From the NCBI GenBank assembly GCA_905250025.1, contig CAJNOJ010000237.1, forward strand, positions 62,001-126,000: a stretch of 64,000 nucleotides of DNA, written 5' to 3'. The stretch comes from Adineta ricciae. Taxonomy: Eukaryota; Rotifera; Eurotatoria; Adinetida; Adinetidae. The position numbers and the translations under genes were made by a program. The first letter of the stretch is position 1; each line of letters begins with the position of its first letter. Below the pieces are notes generated by a model. It was not told where the DNA came from. It did no database searches and saw nothing but the letters and a program-made list of their open reading frames with translations. Positions 22,986-33,747 of this stretch are shown piece after piece.

Positions 22986-23179
22986 ACGAATAGTTAAAAG
23001 AGAAATAAAGGCACGCGTGTTTTTTATTAGATCGATAGATGTCTCTTGTACAATGAACTTCTTTTCTATAATCTAGTCGACAATTCATTTCGTTTTCCAA
23101 CATGTTATCTCTACTCATTCGATCGCTGGTCTCACGGATATTTGTTATACGAAAGACGGAAGGTTTGGGTTTGCCGCTT
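22986..23179. repeat. Segmental duplicate of the ART relic flank plus WDHD1 exon 1
   Basis: The sequence after the ART-TPR stop matches 33640-33822: the GAGAAATAAAGGCA tail, the GATCGATAGATGTCTCTTG block, and the start of WDHD1 exon 1 with GATCGCTGGTCTCACGGATA, ending at the same donor (GACGGAAG). It shows that an ART gene and the first exon of WDHD1 were once copied together. Confidence 0.8.
23102..23162 (+). pseudogene. Fragment of WDHD1 exon 1
   Basis: Matches the start codon exon of WDHD1 (33748-33815) but has lost 7 bases after the third codon, which shifts the frame. No second exon follows. It is a dead piece carried by the segmental duplication. Confidence 0.75.
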
Positions 23180-23379
23180 GAGATTTATTTGAAAGTGTTG
23201 TGAAACAAAACAGATAAATACTCTGTTGGTAGTTTATCTCTCTCAGCTACTGCACACTATACTTAAGCACAAACAATACTATGTTGTATTTTGTATCAAC
23301 CGTGAGTATTCAGAAACAACTGTTCGCTTTCGAAGACAGATAGTCCTTTTTTTTCTTTCTCATATCTGTTCAACACATT

Positions 23380-23531
23380 GGCGGGCCAGAGGGGGGGGGG
23401 GGCAATTGCCCCCCCTGAAAAATTTTTGAAAGGGCAATAAATTTTTTCGTCTCAGAAAAAACGAATATCTGTGGTAATAATCACTGAAAAAATTTTTATT
23501 GCCCCCCCTGAAATTTTTTTGCCGGCCCGCC
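23380..23531. mobile_element. 152-base MITE with GGCGGGCC ends and G/C runs
   Basis: Bases 23380-23387 (GGCGGGCC) are mirrored by 23524-23531 (GGCCCGCC). Longer sub-terminal inverted arms follow: a run of G then CCCCCCTGAAAAATTTT on one side and AAAAATTTTTATTGCCCCCC on the other. The element has no coding capacity. No clear target duplication could be read, so the superfamily is left open. Confidence 0.6.
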
Positions 23532-23594
23532 GATGGTTCAACATGTGTATTTTCTATCATTCTTTTTATTTAAAAATACCGAAAAACAACCATT

Positions 23595-24992
23595 TCACTC
23601 ATGTTCACGTTCTAACAGATGATCCGGTATATGATGCTGCACGAGCAGCGCCTTGAGCATTTCGGGTCCGACCGTCGCACCGGCACAAGCAAGAGCCTTG
23701 ACATCTTTTGCTAACTCAAGTAAATTGTTTGCCAATTGAACTTCGTCCTACAATCAATAAAAGCACACATTTGACTTGGAATCATATCGATATTTATATT
23801 CGATTTACACTCACATTTGCTTTTTCGGACATTATATATATATATCTCTCTCTCAGTGTTTTTCTTGACAATAAACACTCAACTGAGTTTCAATGTATTT
23901 TTTCACTGTATTTATACTTAGCTACGTAACTGCATGCTTGTTGCTTTTTGTTCGTCCTTTTCGTTGAAGAAATGTTAGAGAAGAAAGACATAGACGAACA
24001 CGAACAAAGCTCTCATGTTCTCGACGTCTTTGTCATATTCATTCAAGTCGACTAGTTCTATGAGAAGAGGAAAAAACAACATCAAGTACGAGATCATTCG
24101 GATGAGCTTCTTCTCGTTTCTCACTCAACCAATCAATGATTGATGTGATGTCATCAGTACTGAACTGAATATCAGCTAAAAATCATACGAACAATTCTAT
24201 TTGATTGAACGAAATAGAACTGAATTGCTTACATAACATATTAGTATCATTGAAGAAATCTCGATCTTCAGGTCGATCATTCCGGCGACTGGATCCGGTA
24301 CAGGTCTTCTCGATTCCGGCTCAAATTTTGTAGGAAATGACTGGAACCTACGTTTGAACTTCCGACCGGAACCGACCGTGCCATAATAACCTGGACAAGT
24401 CTTTTCAGCAACGATACTAGATAAAGAAAAAGAATTCGTCTCAGTCGTCATGAATATGAACAAACTAAGATGTACCCGCTTACTATGATGATTAATTACG
24501 CCGCTGTTTTTGACAACAATGTCGAATTCTTTTCGAATCAATTGAATGCGTTGATCGTTGACGGCATGGTCCGTGTTTGACACGAATCGAAACTAAAAGC
24601 ACAAAGAAAAATAGTTCAAAAATCCATTTTCGATCGAATATGTAATTCATTTAAAGAAAGATCTCAGTCACATTTGTACACGCAATCCAGTACACAACAT
24701 CGTTCAAAAAATGTACGAATGGTACTGTAGTTTCGTCTGTCGTGGCATGCAGTTAGACATCATGCATTCGAAATAATATCTTTGTTATTCACTTGTTTTC
24801 CATAGAATATACACGTGTCCACGAATAGTGGAGAAAAAGAAAAATTCGTTTCTTCGTATTATCCTCGTTATTGGTTTCAACTAAGTCAGCTAGACAATTC
24901 ATACGTTGTTTATCCATAGGACGTTCGAATTTCTTCGTTCGTTTTGCGTATAGTTTAATGCTATAGTCTGTAGCTATATTTTTCTTCGACAT
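23595..24992 (-). CDS. Unrecognised multi-exon gene
   Basis: Likely exons in reading order: 24992-24813 (starts MSKKNIATDYSIKLYAKRTK), 24592-24484 (FRFVSNTDHAVNDQRIQLIR), a short exon near 24420-24375, one ending at 24233, one from 24175 to about 24088 (FSTDDITSIIDWLSEKREEA), and 23747-23595 (NNLLELAKDVKALACAGATV, stop). Phases fit at the best defined junctions (phase 0, 1, 1, 0). The product is about 220 residues, soluble and helical, with no signal peptide. I cannot name the family. The third exon limits are uncertain and could use other donors within 24370-24440. It is flanked by a MITE on one side and gene-poor sequence on the other. Confidence 0.45.
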
Positions 24993-26540
24993 TACACGAT
25001 CTTTTGCTGTCTTTCCAATGATTACATGTATTTATGATCGGAAGGAATGTACCGCGTAGAAGTTCTCTACGGTCTCTTATACATTACTAACAGAGACCCG
25101 TGCATACTGCACGGTTCTTTTTCAATGAAGCGAATGTTCCTGTTCCGTGACCTTTGACCAGGTAACAGACACTGAACATTAGTATATAGATTTTTCTTGG
25201 AAATAGTTGAGTCCAAACTAGCGGTCTAGTTTATCTGGCAAGAGTGTATTTCGATCTAAGTTACTGAAATTTCGAAAGGCAGGTTCGAATGAAAAGTAAA
25301 CACGACAAATGCAAGAAGTAACACTGAGGAGAGAGTTCAGTGAGAAATTCATTCGTTTAATGGTTTGTGCTTTCGTTTGACAAACGAATCTTACAAAGTG
25401 GAGAACGTTGAGAATCTGATGATGATGAGGATAAAGCAAATCTATCCCACAGAAATATCACAATAAAAATACACACACTTGACAAGCAACTATTTCTCGA
25501 TTAACAATCTATTTTGCTAGTAAGTCTATCATGGAGTTGATAATTATAACCTGTAAAGGACTTCAAATTCAAACGCGTGTTTTCACTTGCTGGAAAAATA
25601 CAAATTTCCATATGTTGAGTAAATGACAATAGAACGTATGAGAAAAGAATGTTGGATGCAAAAAACAAGCAACTATAATGACAGCGAACAAAAATACATC
25701 AACAATTATTTTGGTTTTTCGTTCTTGTTCAAGACGTACTTTCATTGTCGATCACTAGGGAAAATCAATAGTAGTAGAGAAGAAAGGATTCAATGGTGAG
25801 TAAATGCGAAACGCTTCACGATTTTGCATGTCATCCATACGCAAGGACCGTGCGAATCTTCTCTGTATCGTTCTATTTTTATTCTATAATCCATCGGAGT
25901 AAGGCAGTGGCCAACACGTATGTCCAGATATTAACAGTTTCAACATGTCAATCAAACATTGTTTTTTCACAGGAGACATTAGTGTACGATGATCCGAGAA
26001 GAGAAATTCGTTGTCAAAAAGTCAACAGGACAGAGAATTATGATTGACAATATAATCCACGAGAAATGTTCTCATTTGTCGAACTTGTCCGACACATCTC
26101 TATTTAACACGTCGAGAGATCGACTCGGTGAAATGATCCATTCGAGTGAGTAGGAAATTGATGTGACGTTTTCGTCGTATGATCATCTAGGGATGTATTC
26201 GAAATCAAACAGATAGTACAAGTGTAAAATACAGAGGACAATCTCTTCAGACTTCTCTTTCGTAGAAACGACATGAATATAAAGTCGAGAATACAACAAT
26301 AACAGCAACATTGACATGTGGAGAGCTCGAATTCCTGATTATAACAATCAAAGTTCAATAAATTTTGCTGTAAAAAACAAACAGTTGTTTGTCTTCGCTG
26401 TGGTTGACTCACTTGTTCGTGTCGAATGCGAAGAAAATATTTGTCGATTGTTTCCAAGATCACAATAAGACAAACGATCTGTTTTTGATCATCAATTTGA
26501 GTCTCATTGGATTCAGATCCTCGCCCTATCTTTTCAAGCG
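24993..26540. other. Intergenic, nothing recognised
   Basis: About 1.5 kb with scattered short frames on both strands and no domain. A small palindrome (CCGTGCA-TAC-TGCACGG) lies near 25089-25105. No transposon ends were found around it. Confidence 0.45.
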
Positions 26541-26613
26541 CAGTGAAACCTCCTCCGTAAAATGAACACCTACGGGACCGTATGAAAAGCGTTCATTATG
26601 GGAGGTTTCACTG
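26541..26613. mobile_element. 73-base inverted-repeat element, pogo/Tigger-like ends
   Basis: Begins CAGTGAAACCTCC and ends GGAGGTTTCACTG, a perfect 13-base terminal inverted repeat. CAGT-xx-AACCTC ends are typical of pogo/Tigger (Tc1/mariner superfamily) elements. Only the 3' side has the expected TA. It is too short to code for anything. Confidence 0.5.
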
Positions 26614-26756
26614 TATTTCTGTATCAATTCGAATTTATATCTGTCGTGGCTGAATTTGTTTTTCGCAATATTGTTAATCTGAACAATCGTGTGCTCATCA
26701 CTCGTCGGCTCGAATATCTTCATATTGTCTACAATTATGTTGATGATTATTTAATC

Positions 26757-27530
26757 ACAAGCACTAATCCAGATTTTGACGAAAATAAAATTGATCTATC
26801 GACATGTTCGGCTTCTTTCGTAAATATTGACAGTGATAGTAAATACAATAACGAAAGAGAAATTTTCTTTTCTATGCATTGAATTTTCCGTATTGGAAAT
26901 TTATACACAAATCATAGATGGAACCGGTACCGGCAACCGGCCGGTCTGGTCCGGTCCGGTACCGGTCTAGAGTTTAGACCGGTATGTCTACCGGTTTTTA
27001 CCGGTCAGCCGGTCTACCGGTTTTTTTACCGGCCTACTGGTCTAAATTTTTCATTTTCCGACTTTTATCATACAGCATCATGGTCCGAGCTTCGCCTTAT
27101 TGCGCCTCCNACAGCATCATGGTCCGATCTTCGCCTTATTGCGTATACTAAGGATTCAGAGACAGCCTTGGCAGGCTGGGCTGTAGTAAAATGTTCAAAA
27201 TATGTGTTCATCGTGAGTTTAACGAAGATTTTTCTACCAGTAGACCGGTAGACCGGTAAGAAACCGGTAGGCGGATAAAACCGGTAGACCGGCCGGTCCG
27301 GTCCGGTCTAACTTTTTCAGACCGGTACCGGTACCGGTCGTTGAAAATTTAGACCGGTTCCATCTATGACACAAATTAATTCAAGTAACTGATCCATCAT
27401 ACTACAAGTACTTGTTCTTGTCTTGAAGCATTGTTAATGCTCGAAAAATCGTTTGAAACTTATTTGGCAATATCTTTCAACAGCATATGTTCGATATGAA
27501 TCAGTATTTCCAAACACTTGAACTTGAATA
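26757..27530 (+). pseudogene. ART-TPR relic A, split by a hAT-like MITE
   Basis: Bases 26757-26900 encode STNPDFDENKIDLSTCSASF, then NNEREIFFSMH, a stop, and IFRIGNL. This aligns with the end of the ART domain of protein 1 (IDLSNSSASFANI ... DEILFSMHSIFR). The E-x-E pair survives as E-R-E. A 456-base MITE is inserted directly after it. Beyond the MITE, near 27440-27530, traces of a TPR segment match the relic at 33130-33210. No N-terminal region or YRGQ motif can be found upstream. Confidence 0.65.
26913..27368. mobile_element. hAT-like MITE with 8-base target duplication
   Basis: Terminal inverted repeats CATAGATGGAACCGGT and ACCGGTTCCATCTATG match perfectly. They are flanked on both sides by ACACAAAT (26905-26912 and 27369-27376), an exact 8-base target duplication diagnostic of the hAT superfamily. 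The arms are packed with ACCGGT/CCGGT words and form a long imperfect hairpin. A single N at 27110 sits between two near-identical 37-base copies (about 27073-27109 and 27111-27147), so this spot may be a misassembly. No transposase is encoded. Confidence 0.85.
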
Positions 27531-29631
27531 TACTACGATGAGAAGATATTAGAAAGCAGTTGATTTCTATTGAAGAAAACTATCGGGACGGAGCTAGCCT
27601 CGACTCTTATATTTCCTCTATACGTAGTTCTATAAAAGCAAAATTCGGAGGAAAATTTCCCATTCGTTTTTGTAATGATCCGTTATTGAGGAGGAGAATC
27701 CACCCTCTCATGAAAAATGCGTATGTAAATGTACGACAAGAGCAGATGTGGGATGGAAGGGAAGTGAAATATGTTGAGGGGTAGAAGAATCATGGACAAA
27801 GTCTATGACAGTTTTCCCATGAATAAAAATATTACCATGCAACTCAGAATCAAATTCTGTGTCGAATAGGCTGGGTTTTGCCGATGGGAATTCGTTTTCA
27901 CAAAAGTCACGTCTCACAGTGTTTGAGAAAGAAAAATATTGACTTGCAGTGGGAAAAATCCAACAAACGAACAAAGGCCACCTATCTAGTAATCAAGCTA
28001 TTCATTGGTGGTTGATAAGGACAGAAAAAACAGAGAAGAAGAAAGTACCCAAATAAGCGGATCAGGTCTGTACAAATAAGCTCTGATATTCGGTTAGATA
28101 TTCTCAATTGATGAGTGCTGCAGAGCGCAACAACACAATATTCTGCGAATACTATGTTGCTGGTCGAACGATATTTCGTTGACAGATTGTTGTAGAAAGG
28201 TTTTTTCTCGAAAGTATTTTTTATCGAGAAGCACTTCGTCCACAGTACAATTAGTTGACTGGCCATTTTGTCGAATTTTGCTTCCAGAAAAATATTTCGT
28301 CGAAAGAAAAATTTATTGTCCTTTTTGTTTCTTCGTATTCAGGACAAAATTTACTTTTCTCTTATTGTCTCTGTATGTATGACGAAAGAATCAAGTACTT
28401 GAAATTCAAATCACCATGCACCAGTGTGAAGCTAGCACGAAGAAGCGATATGTTAGCTAGAAACTATTTTCCAAAGTTTGAACCAAGTAGAAATCGTTTA
28501 GCTTTTTCTCAGAAATGTTATTTATTTCTTATTTGCTTTTCTGTATTCTCATACATGTTCTCTAATATTTTTGCCTTAATTCTCGCGCAGCAGATGTCGA
28601 TCTTAGCTCGAACCTTCAATTGCCTTTCAAACTACAAAGCGAAGTAAAATAAATCGGTTATCTTTTAGGTTCGATAGTCAATCAGCGGCCTGTCCACCTA
28701 AAAGTTGATCTCTGGAGCCTAATTTCGAAAACTGCTAAAGTTATGGTCTCATTCTGTAATTCTTAAGATATTACGAAGACGAAGTAAAATAATTTTTCTT
28801 CAGAGATATCTGTGAGTACTTTATAGGCATCATAGATTCAATAAAACTATAGTTAAGTTTTCGAAGAAGAAATTTTCAAGAAAAACACGAACATTTTTGA
28901 AAACATGCTTCAGTCACGACCAATATTTTGGCGGCTGAAAGCCAGATACAATTATTGTTTGCAATTTCTTTCTACTATATACTCCGCCATTAAAGTTACC
29001 GAATTGCTACGGTTCGTTTTTTATAATCGCGACTACTGAATCGAGTTTGAGATTTTTGTGCGATCAACTAAATGTAACTTGCTGTTTTGTGTGATTTCGT
29101 CACAACATATATTTCTGCTGGTAAAAGTAGGAATAAATTGAGTGAATTTAATGAAATTTTCTGCATTCTGTAGAGGAACTAGCCTGATGCTAGGTATATA
29201 AGACTCAGGTCTTTAGGTCTTCATATTGCGGAAGCACAGTACGTACACGAGGAGAAAACGTGATTCCGTCACGTTCGGACAGACCACCAGTTGACTTTTA
29301 AAAGCAATTGAGCTTCATATTCAAGTGTAACATATATCTGAATATAACAGGTAACAATAATTTCGAACAAAATAATTTAGGTTAGACAGAGATTATATAG
29401 GTTAGCTATCAATAATTGATTTCAGCACTTTTCTGATTACGGTTCGGTTAAAGTTTTGAAAAACTCGAACCGTGGCCATCTCTGAAAGAGACACCTTGCG
29501 AGTTTTCATATAGAAAGTAGATGCACCATATGACGAGAAAATATTTCTATGCGCTGCGTCGACAAAATGTCTTTCGACAAACAACATAAGTACTGTTACT
29601 TATAAGTAGTTATTATTCAAGAAACGTCCTC
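27531..29631. other. Intergenic, no gene supported
   Basis: Open frames near 27560-27784, 27708-27974 (minus) and 28255-28647 have no domain or splice structure. A TATATAAG at about 29196 and a G/C-richer block to 29290 could be a promoter or a decayed LTR, but no paired ends were found. Confidence 0.4.
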
Positions 29632-31721
29632 ATGGAAGAAACTTTCAGTTATATTTCACCGCAAAATAATAATCTGGAGACATTTTCTCTTATATGGCTC
29701 GAAACATCATTGAATGAAAAGAAGAAGTATATTGATATTCAACAGCGTCTCCGAGCATCGATCAACTGTTTAAAGATATTTCAAGATAGTGATGAATGTG
29801 AAAATTATATTCGATCGATATCGAAAGATAATCGAATTATTTTAATCATAAATGATCAATCAGGTGAAGAATTACTAGTAGTGCCTCGAATTCATCAACT
29901 GAGACAAGTTTTTTCGATTTATATATATTGTACATGTGAAGAAAGAAACCAACAATGGACTAAAACATTTCCTAAGGTAAACGAAATCTCATGAAGCAAT
30001 GATAATTCTTGATTTGAGTTTAAAAAATCTCTTATTTTCTATTTTAGGTAAAAAATGTCGGTACACAATTCGACACATTTGTGAATGAAATTGAATCTAA
30101 TCAAATGAGAAGTATTCGTAATAAAGTTGACGAACCATTTCAAATAAATATTTTCAAAATGAACAGTTGTCAAGATCTATCGACTACTGGACTTAATGGT
30201 CAATTCGTTTATTCACATCTGCTTATTGATTGTCTACTGCGAATGGAATCGAATCCAAATGATAAAAAAGAATTGATTGATGTGTGCAAAAAATATTATG
30301 ATGGGAATGTATCTCAATTGAATATTTTAAATGAGTTTGAACATAATTATTCGCCTGATAACGCTATTTGGTGGTATACAAGAGAATCATTTCTATTTAG
30401 ACTTTTAAACAAAGCCCTTCGTGTGCAAAATATTGATTTACTTTTTCTGTTTCGATTTTTTATTCTTGATATTCGACAACAATTAGTACAATATCAATGT
30501 TTATCATCAATGCATATTTATCGAGGACAATTGATGTCGAATGAAGAATTACAAATATTGAAAAATTCTATTGGACAATTAGTCTCAATGAATTCATTTC
30601 TTTCTGCCAGTACTAATCGTGACGTAGCACTCTTTTATCTATCAGATTTTATTCCGACAGATGATTTACAAAAAGTTTTGTTAGACATTGATGCCGATCC
30701 TCTGCTTGTGGATAATATACCATTTGCCAATATTATGCCACATAGTTATTTTCCTTCCGAAGAGGAAGTTCTTATAATGTTGGGATCCATCTTTCGACTT
30801 ATCGATATTTATTATGATGAAAATCAGGTATATAATGTTCGTTTAACATTATGTAGTAATAATGATTCTAGCGTTCAAACTATTATTGAAAACATCAGAG
30901 AAGAGAGTGAGAAAAATAACAAAGGAATGACGAATCTTCTGTCATTTGGTAGTGTACTACGGACAATGGGTAAATTCTGTGAAGCTAAAAGGTATTATCA
31001 TCGTTTACTTAATGAATTATCTTATGATCATGAATATATTGCCGATTGTTACTACGGTCTTGGTAAAGTGGCTAATGAGCAAGGCGATTATGATTCTGGT
31101 CTTAGATGGCATCACGAATCGCTTGAAACCAAGATACGGACACTCGGTCCAAATGATCCTCGTCTTGTAGATAGTTACCTCAATATGGGTGGCATCTACA
31201 GTCGTAAAAATGAGTATAAACTGGCACTAGAATCATGCAATAAAGCATTCAACATTATAAAGCAGATATTCGGTGAAAATCATCCGTCAATAGGAGAATG
31301 TTTCAATAACATTGGTGTTGTGTATGAAATTGAGAAGAAATATACAGAAGCACTTAAGTACCATCAGAAAGCATTGGTTATTTTCGAAAAGTGTTTCTCG
31401 ACTAATCATCGTACATTAGGCTTCTCACACAACAATATCGGCGACGTATATCGAAATCTTGATCAGTATGACCTCGCACTAGATCATTACAATCTATCAA
31501 TTGAAATCTTTCGACGAATTTATCCATCTGGTCATTCTTATATCGCAGAGTCGCTTAGTAGCATTGGTCTCATCTATGAAAAGAAAGGGGAATTGAAGCA
31601 AGCATTATCTTATTTTGAAGAAGCAATCACTATGGATTCTGATACGGTACTTCCAACGCATCCTCGTATTATTTTTCTTAAAAATAGCATTGAACGTATT
31701 TTGAAGCAGATCAATGAATAG
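29632..31721 (+). CDS. ART-TPR protein 2 (ADP-ribosyltransferase with 6 TPRs)
   Basis: Two exons, 29632-29976 and 30048-31721, with a 71-base phase-0 intron inside the N-terminal region; 672 residues. The N-terminal alpha/beta region (SLIWLETS, RIILIIND, NQQWTKTFPK) is homologous to that of protein 1. The linker again has NAIWWYTRESF. ART motifs are IYRGQ (Arg274), SFLSAST near 299-305 (Ala in the STS position), and SEEEVLIMLGSIFR (Glu353 and Glu355). Six TPRs end the protein. The set of catalytic residues looks complete, so arginine ADP-ribosylation is expected, but the second STS residue is changed. Its length and TPR number are lower than in the other two copies, consistent with TPR loss or gain within the family. 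Confidence 0.88.
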
Positions 31722-32898
31722 TGAAACAGATCCGATAATAATTATCAAAATGTAAATCAAAATCAATGAAGAAAAGATAGAACATGTGTGTGAATATTTT
31801 TTATATGTACATACGGATGTCTCATGAATGATGAAACTTTTCTAAATAAGAGAAATTTAAAAGAAGTTGTTTGTAAGAATTCAGATAATTATTAAATATA
31901 AATAATATGAAATATTTATTCGAATAATAAAAGTTAGATAAAATATCGAGTGAATGATTTTCTATAACTGTAAATATGTGAACATCATGCTTAATGAAAG
32001 CACTAATAATACGCACTAAAGAATCGTTTCTCGGTATATAAAGAAGCAATGGAATTTGAGTGACTGTCAGTGATTAGTTTATCCTTACCCTTCGATCAAT
32101 TAGACCTCATTTAATGATTATTAGGAACGATTTGTTACATAGCTCATATTCATAAATCAAATTTGATTTTTCTTATAGTTATTTTTCCTTCGACTGAAAG
32201 GACGGTCGTACGAAAAAAGTAGTTTGTATGTGTGTTTGTGTCAGGGTCGAAGGTCAAAAAAAAACATTTTTTTCGAAAATTCATAAAAACGAAAAACGCA
32301 CTATTTGGGAGGACTGCATTGATCATTTTGCGTACAATCATCATATCAATGAAAAATTTCGAATCTTTCAAGAACTACACGAAAGTGATTGCAATATGTT
32401 GTTGATGTGTTATTTCTTTACCAGTGTCCTTGGCACGAAGAGGTTGTATATAACGAAAAAACTGATTCAACGTATGTGGAAATATGTCTGCTTAGATTCT
32501 GAAAGACAAGTAACAGTCCTTTGAAAAGTTTTCAAAATACTGCTTCGCTCTTATCTACCATGCTGACTAGTGGTGCACGTACAGATTAAATAGATTTTGA
32601 TTCTTCACAAGACATTCCACTACTATACACAAACCTGCACTCTTTCCGTTTTTACATTTTCTCCTTTTCTCTCTATTCATCGAGGACATAATACATAAGT
32701 CATAGGTCCTTTTTCGTCGTTTCTCTTTGTTCAGCTTTCGCATGGCAACTAACCGTTGTTTTCTGCAAACTTTCAGTTAGAAACGGTGAAGAGTTGAGCG
32801 GAATCTGGCGGCAAGGAGTTTACTGGATCCAGTCGCTGGAACGATCGTCCTGGGGTTCTGCCGCGGCAAAAACAATGTATTTTATATATTTTTACTCT
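31722..32898. other. Intergenic, no gene supported
   Basis: Short frames at 31822-32049 (minus) and 32228-32524 (plus) show no domain and sit in low-complexity AT-rich sequence. Nothing else could be recognised before the ART relic at 32899. Confidence 0.4.
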
Positions 32899-33590
32899 AG
32901 TAATAATAGTTTCTTATCCACAAGTCGCAATAGACGTGTTTCTCGTGCCTTTGCCAAAGTAACATACAGACGATCCAGATCTTATTCGTGTATTTTCTCA
33001 AAATCAAAACTAATCTGTCGACGTGTTCGACTTCTTTCGTGAATATAATAACGAAGACCAAGTTTTCGTTTCTATGCACTCAAGCTGCCGTATTGGGCAT
33101 TTTCAACGAATTATAATCCGAAACATTGTCACCGTTTGAAAAATCACTTGAATCTCATCTAGCAATCTCTTTCAACAACATATGGATTCGATGTGTACGA
33201 AAATTTGGAAACACTTCAATATGATAAAGGATAACTTGAGATTGATCAGAAACTTCTTTTCCCGCAATCATCTTATTTTGTTGTCTACCAAGATGAGCAG
33301 ATTTCCAAAAGCACTTGGTTTCTATCCCACTTAATCTTAGTTCAGTGGATATGCACAACATCATTGGCGTAATCCATTTCAAGAGCGAAGAAGACTCACT
33401 ATCTTATTATCAAAATTCACTTGAAATTCAACTAAAGATTTTCCCTCGAAGTCATCCTGATTTCGCTACACCTCACGTAAATATAGGTTGAATACGTCAT
33501 AAAATGTATCGCTATGCAAAATCAATTGATCATTATCAAAAACCATTTCATCTTTCTCCATGGCACAAAGCGCGTCTCCATACGTAACAT
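32899..33590 (+). pseudogene. ART-TPR relic B
   Basis: Scattered over three frames are SNNSFLSTSRNRRVSRAFAK (the STS block of the ART domain), TNLSTCSTSFVNI, and NEDQVFVSMHSSCRIGHF. In the last, the catalytic E-x-E has become E-D-Q. These are followed by TPR pieces (YQNSLEIQLKIFPRSHPDFA and KMYRYAKSIDHYQK). At least two frameshifts and two stops separate the parts. It ends about 160 bases before the WDHD1 start. Its 3' flank matches that of ART-TPR gene 1, so relic B is the closest trace of the copied unit. Confidence 0.7.
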
Positions 33591-33747
33591 ATGATATTCG
33601 TAAACACATGTGAAGAACGAAACGAAAGAATGAATGAACGAATATTTAGAAGAGGAATAAAAGCACATGTTCCTTTGTTAAATCGATAGATGTCTCTTGA
33701 ACAATAAACTTCTTTTCTAATCTCCATAATTCATTTCTTTATCTAAA

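Noticed and set aside
25085..25110. Palindrome CCGTGCA-TAC-TGCACGG
   Set aside because: Too short and isolated to call a transposon end, terminator or operator.
29180..29300. Second solo LTR with TATATAAG
   Set aside because: No paired TG...CA ends or target duplication could be found.
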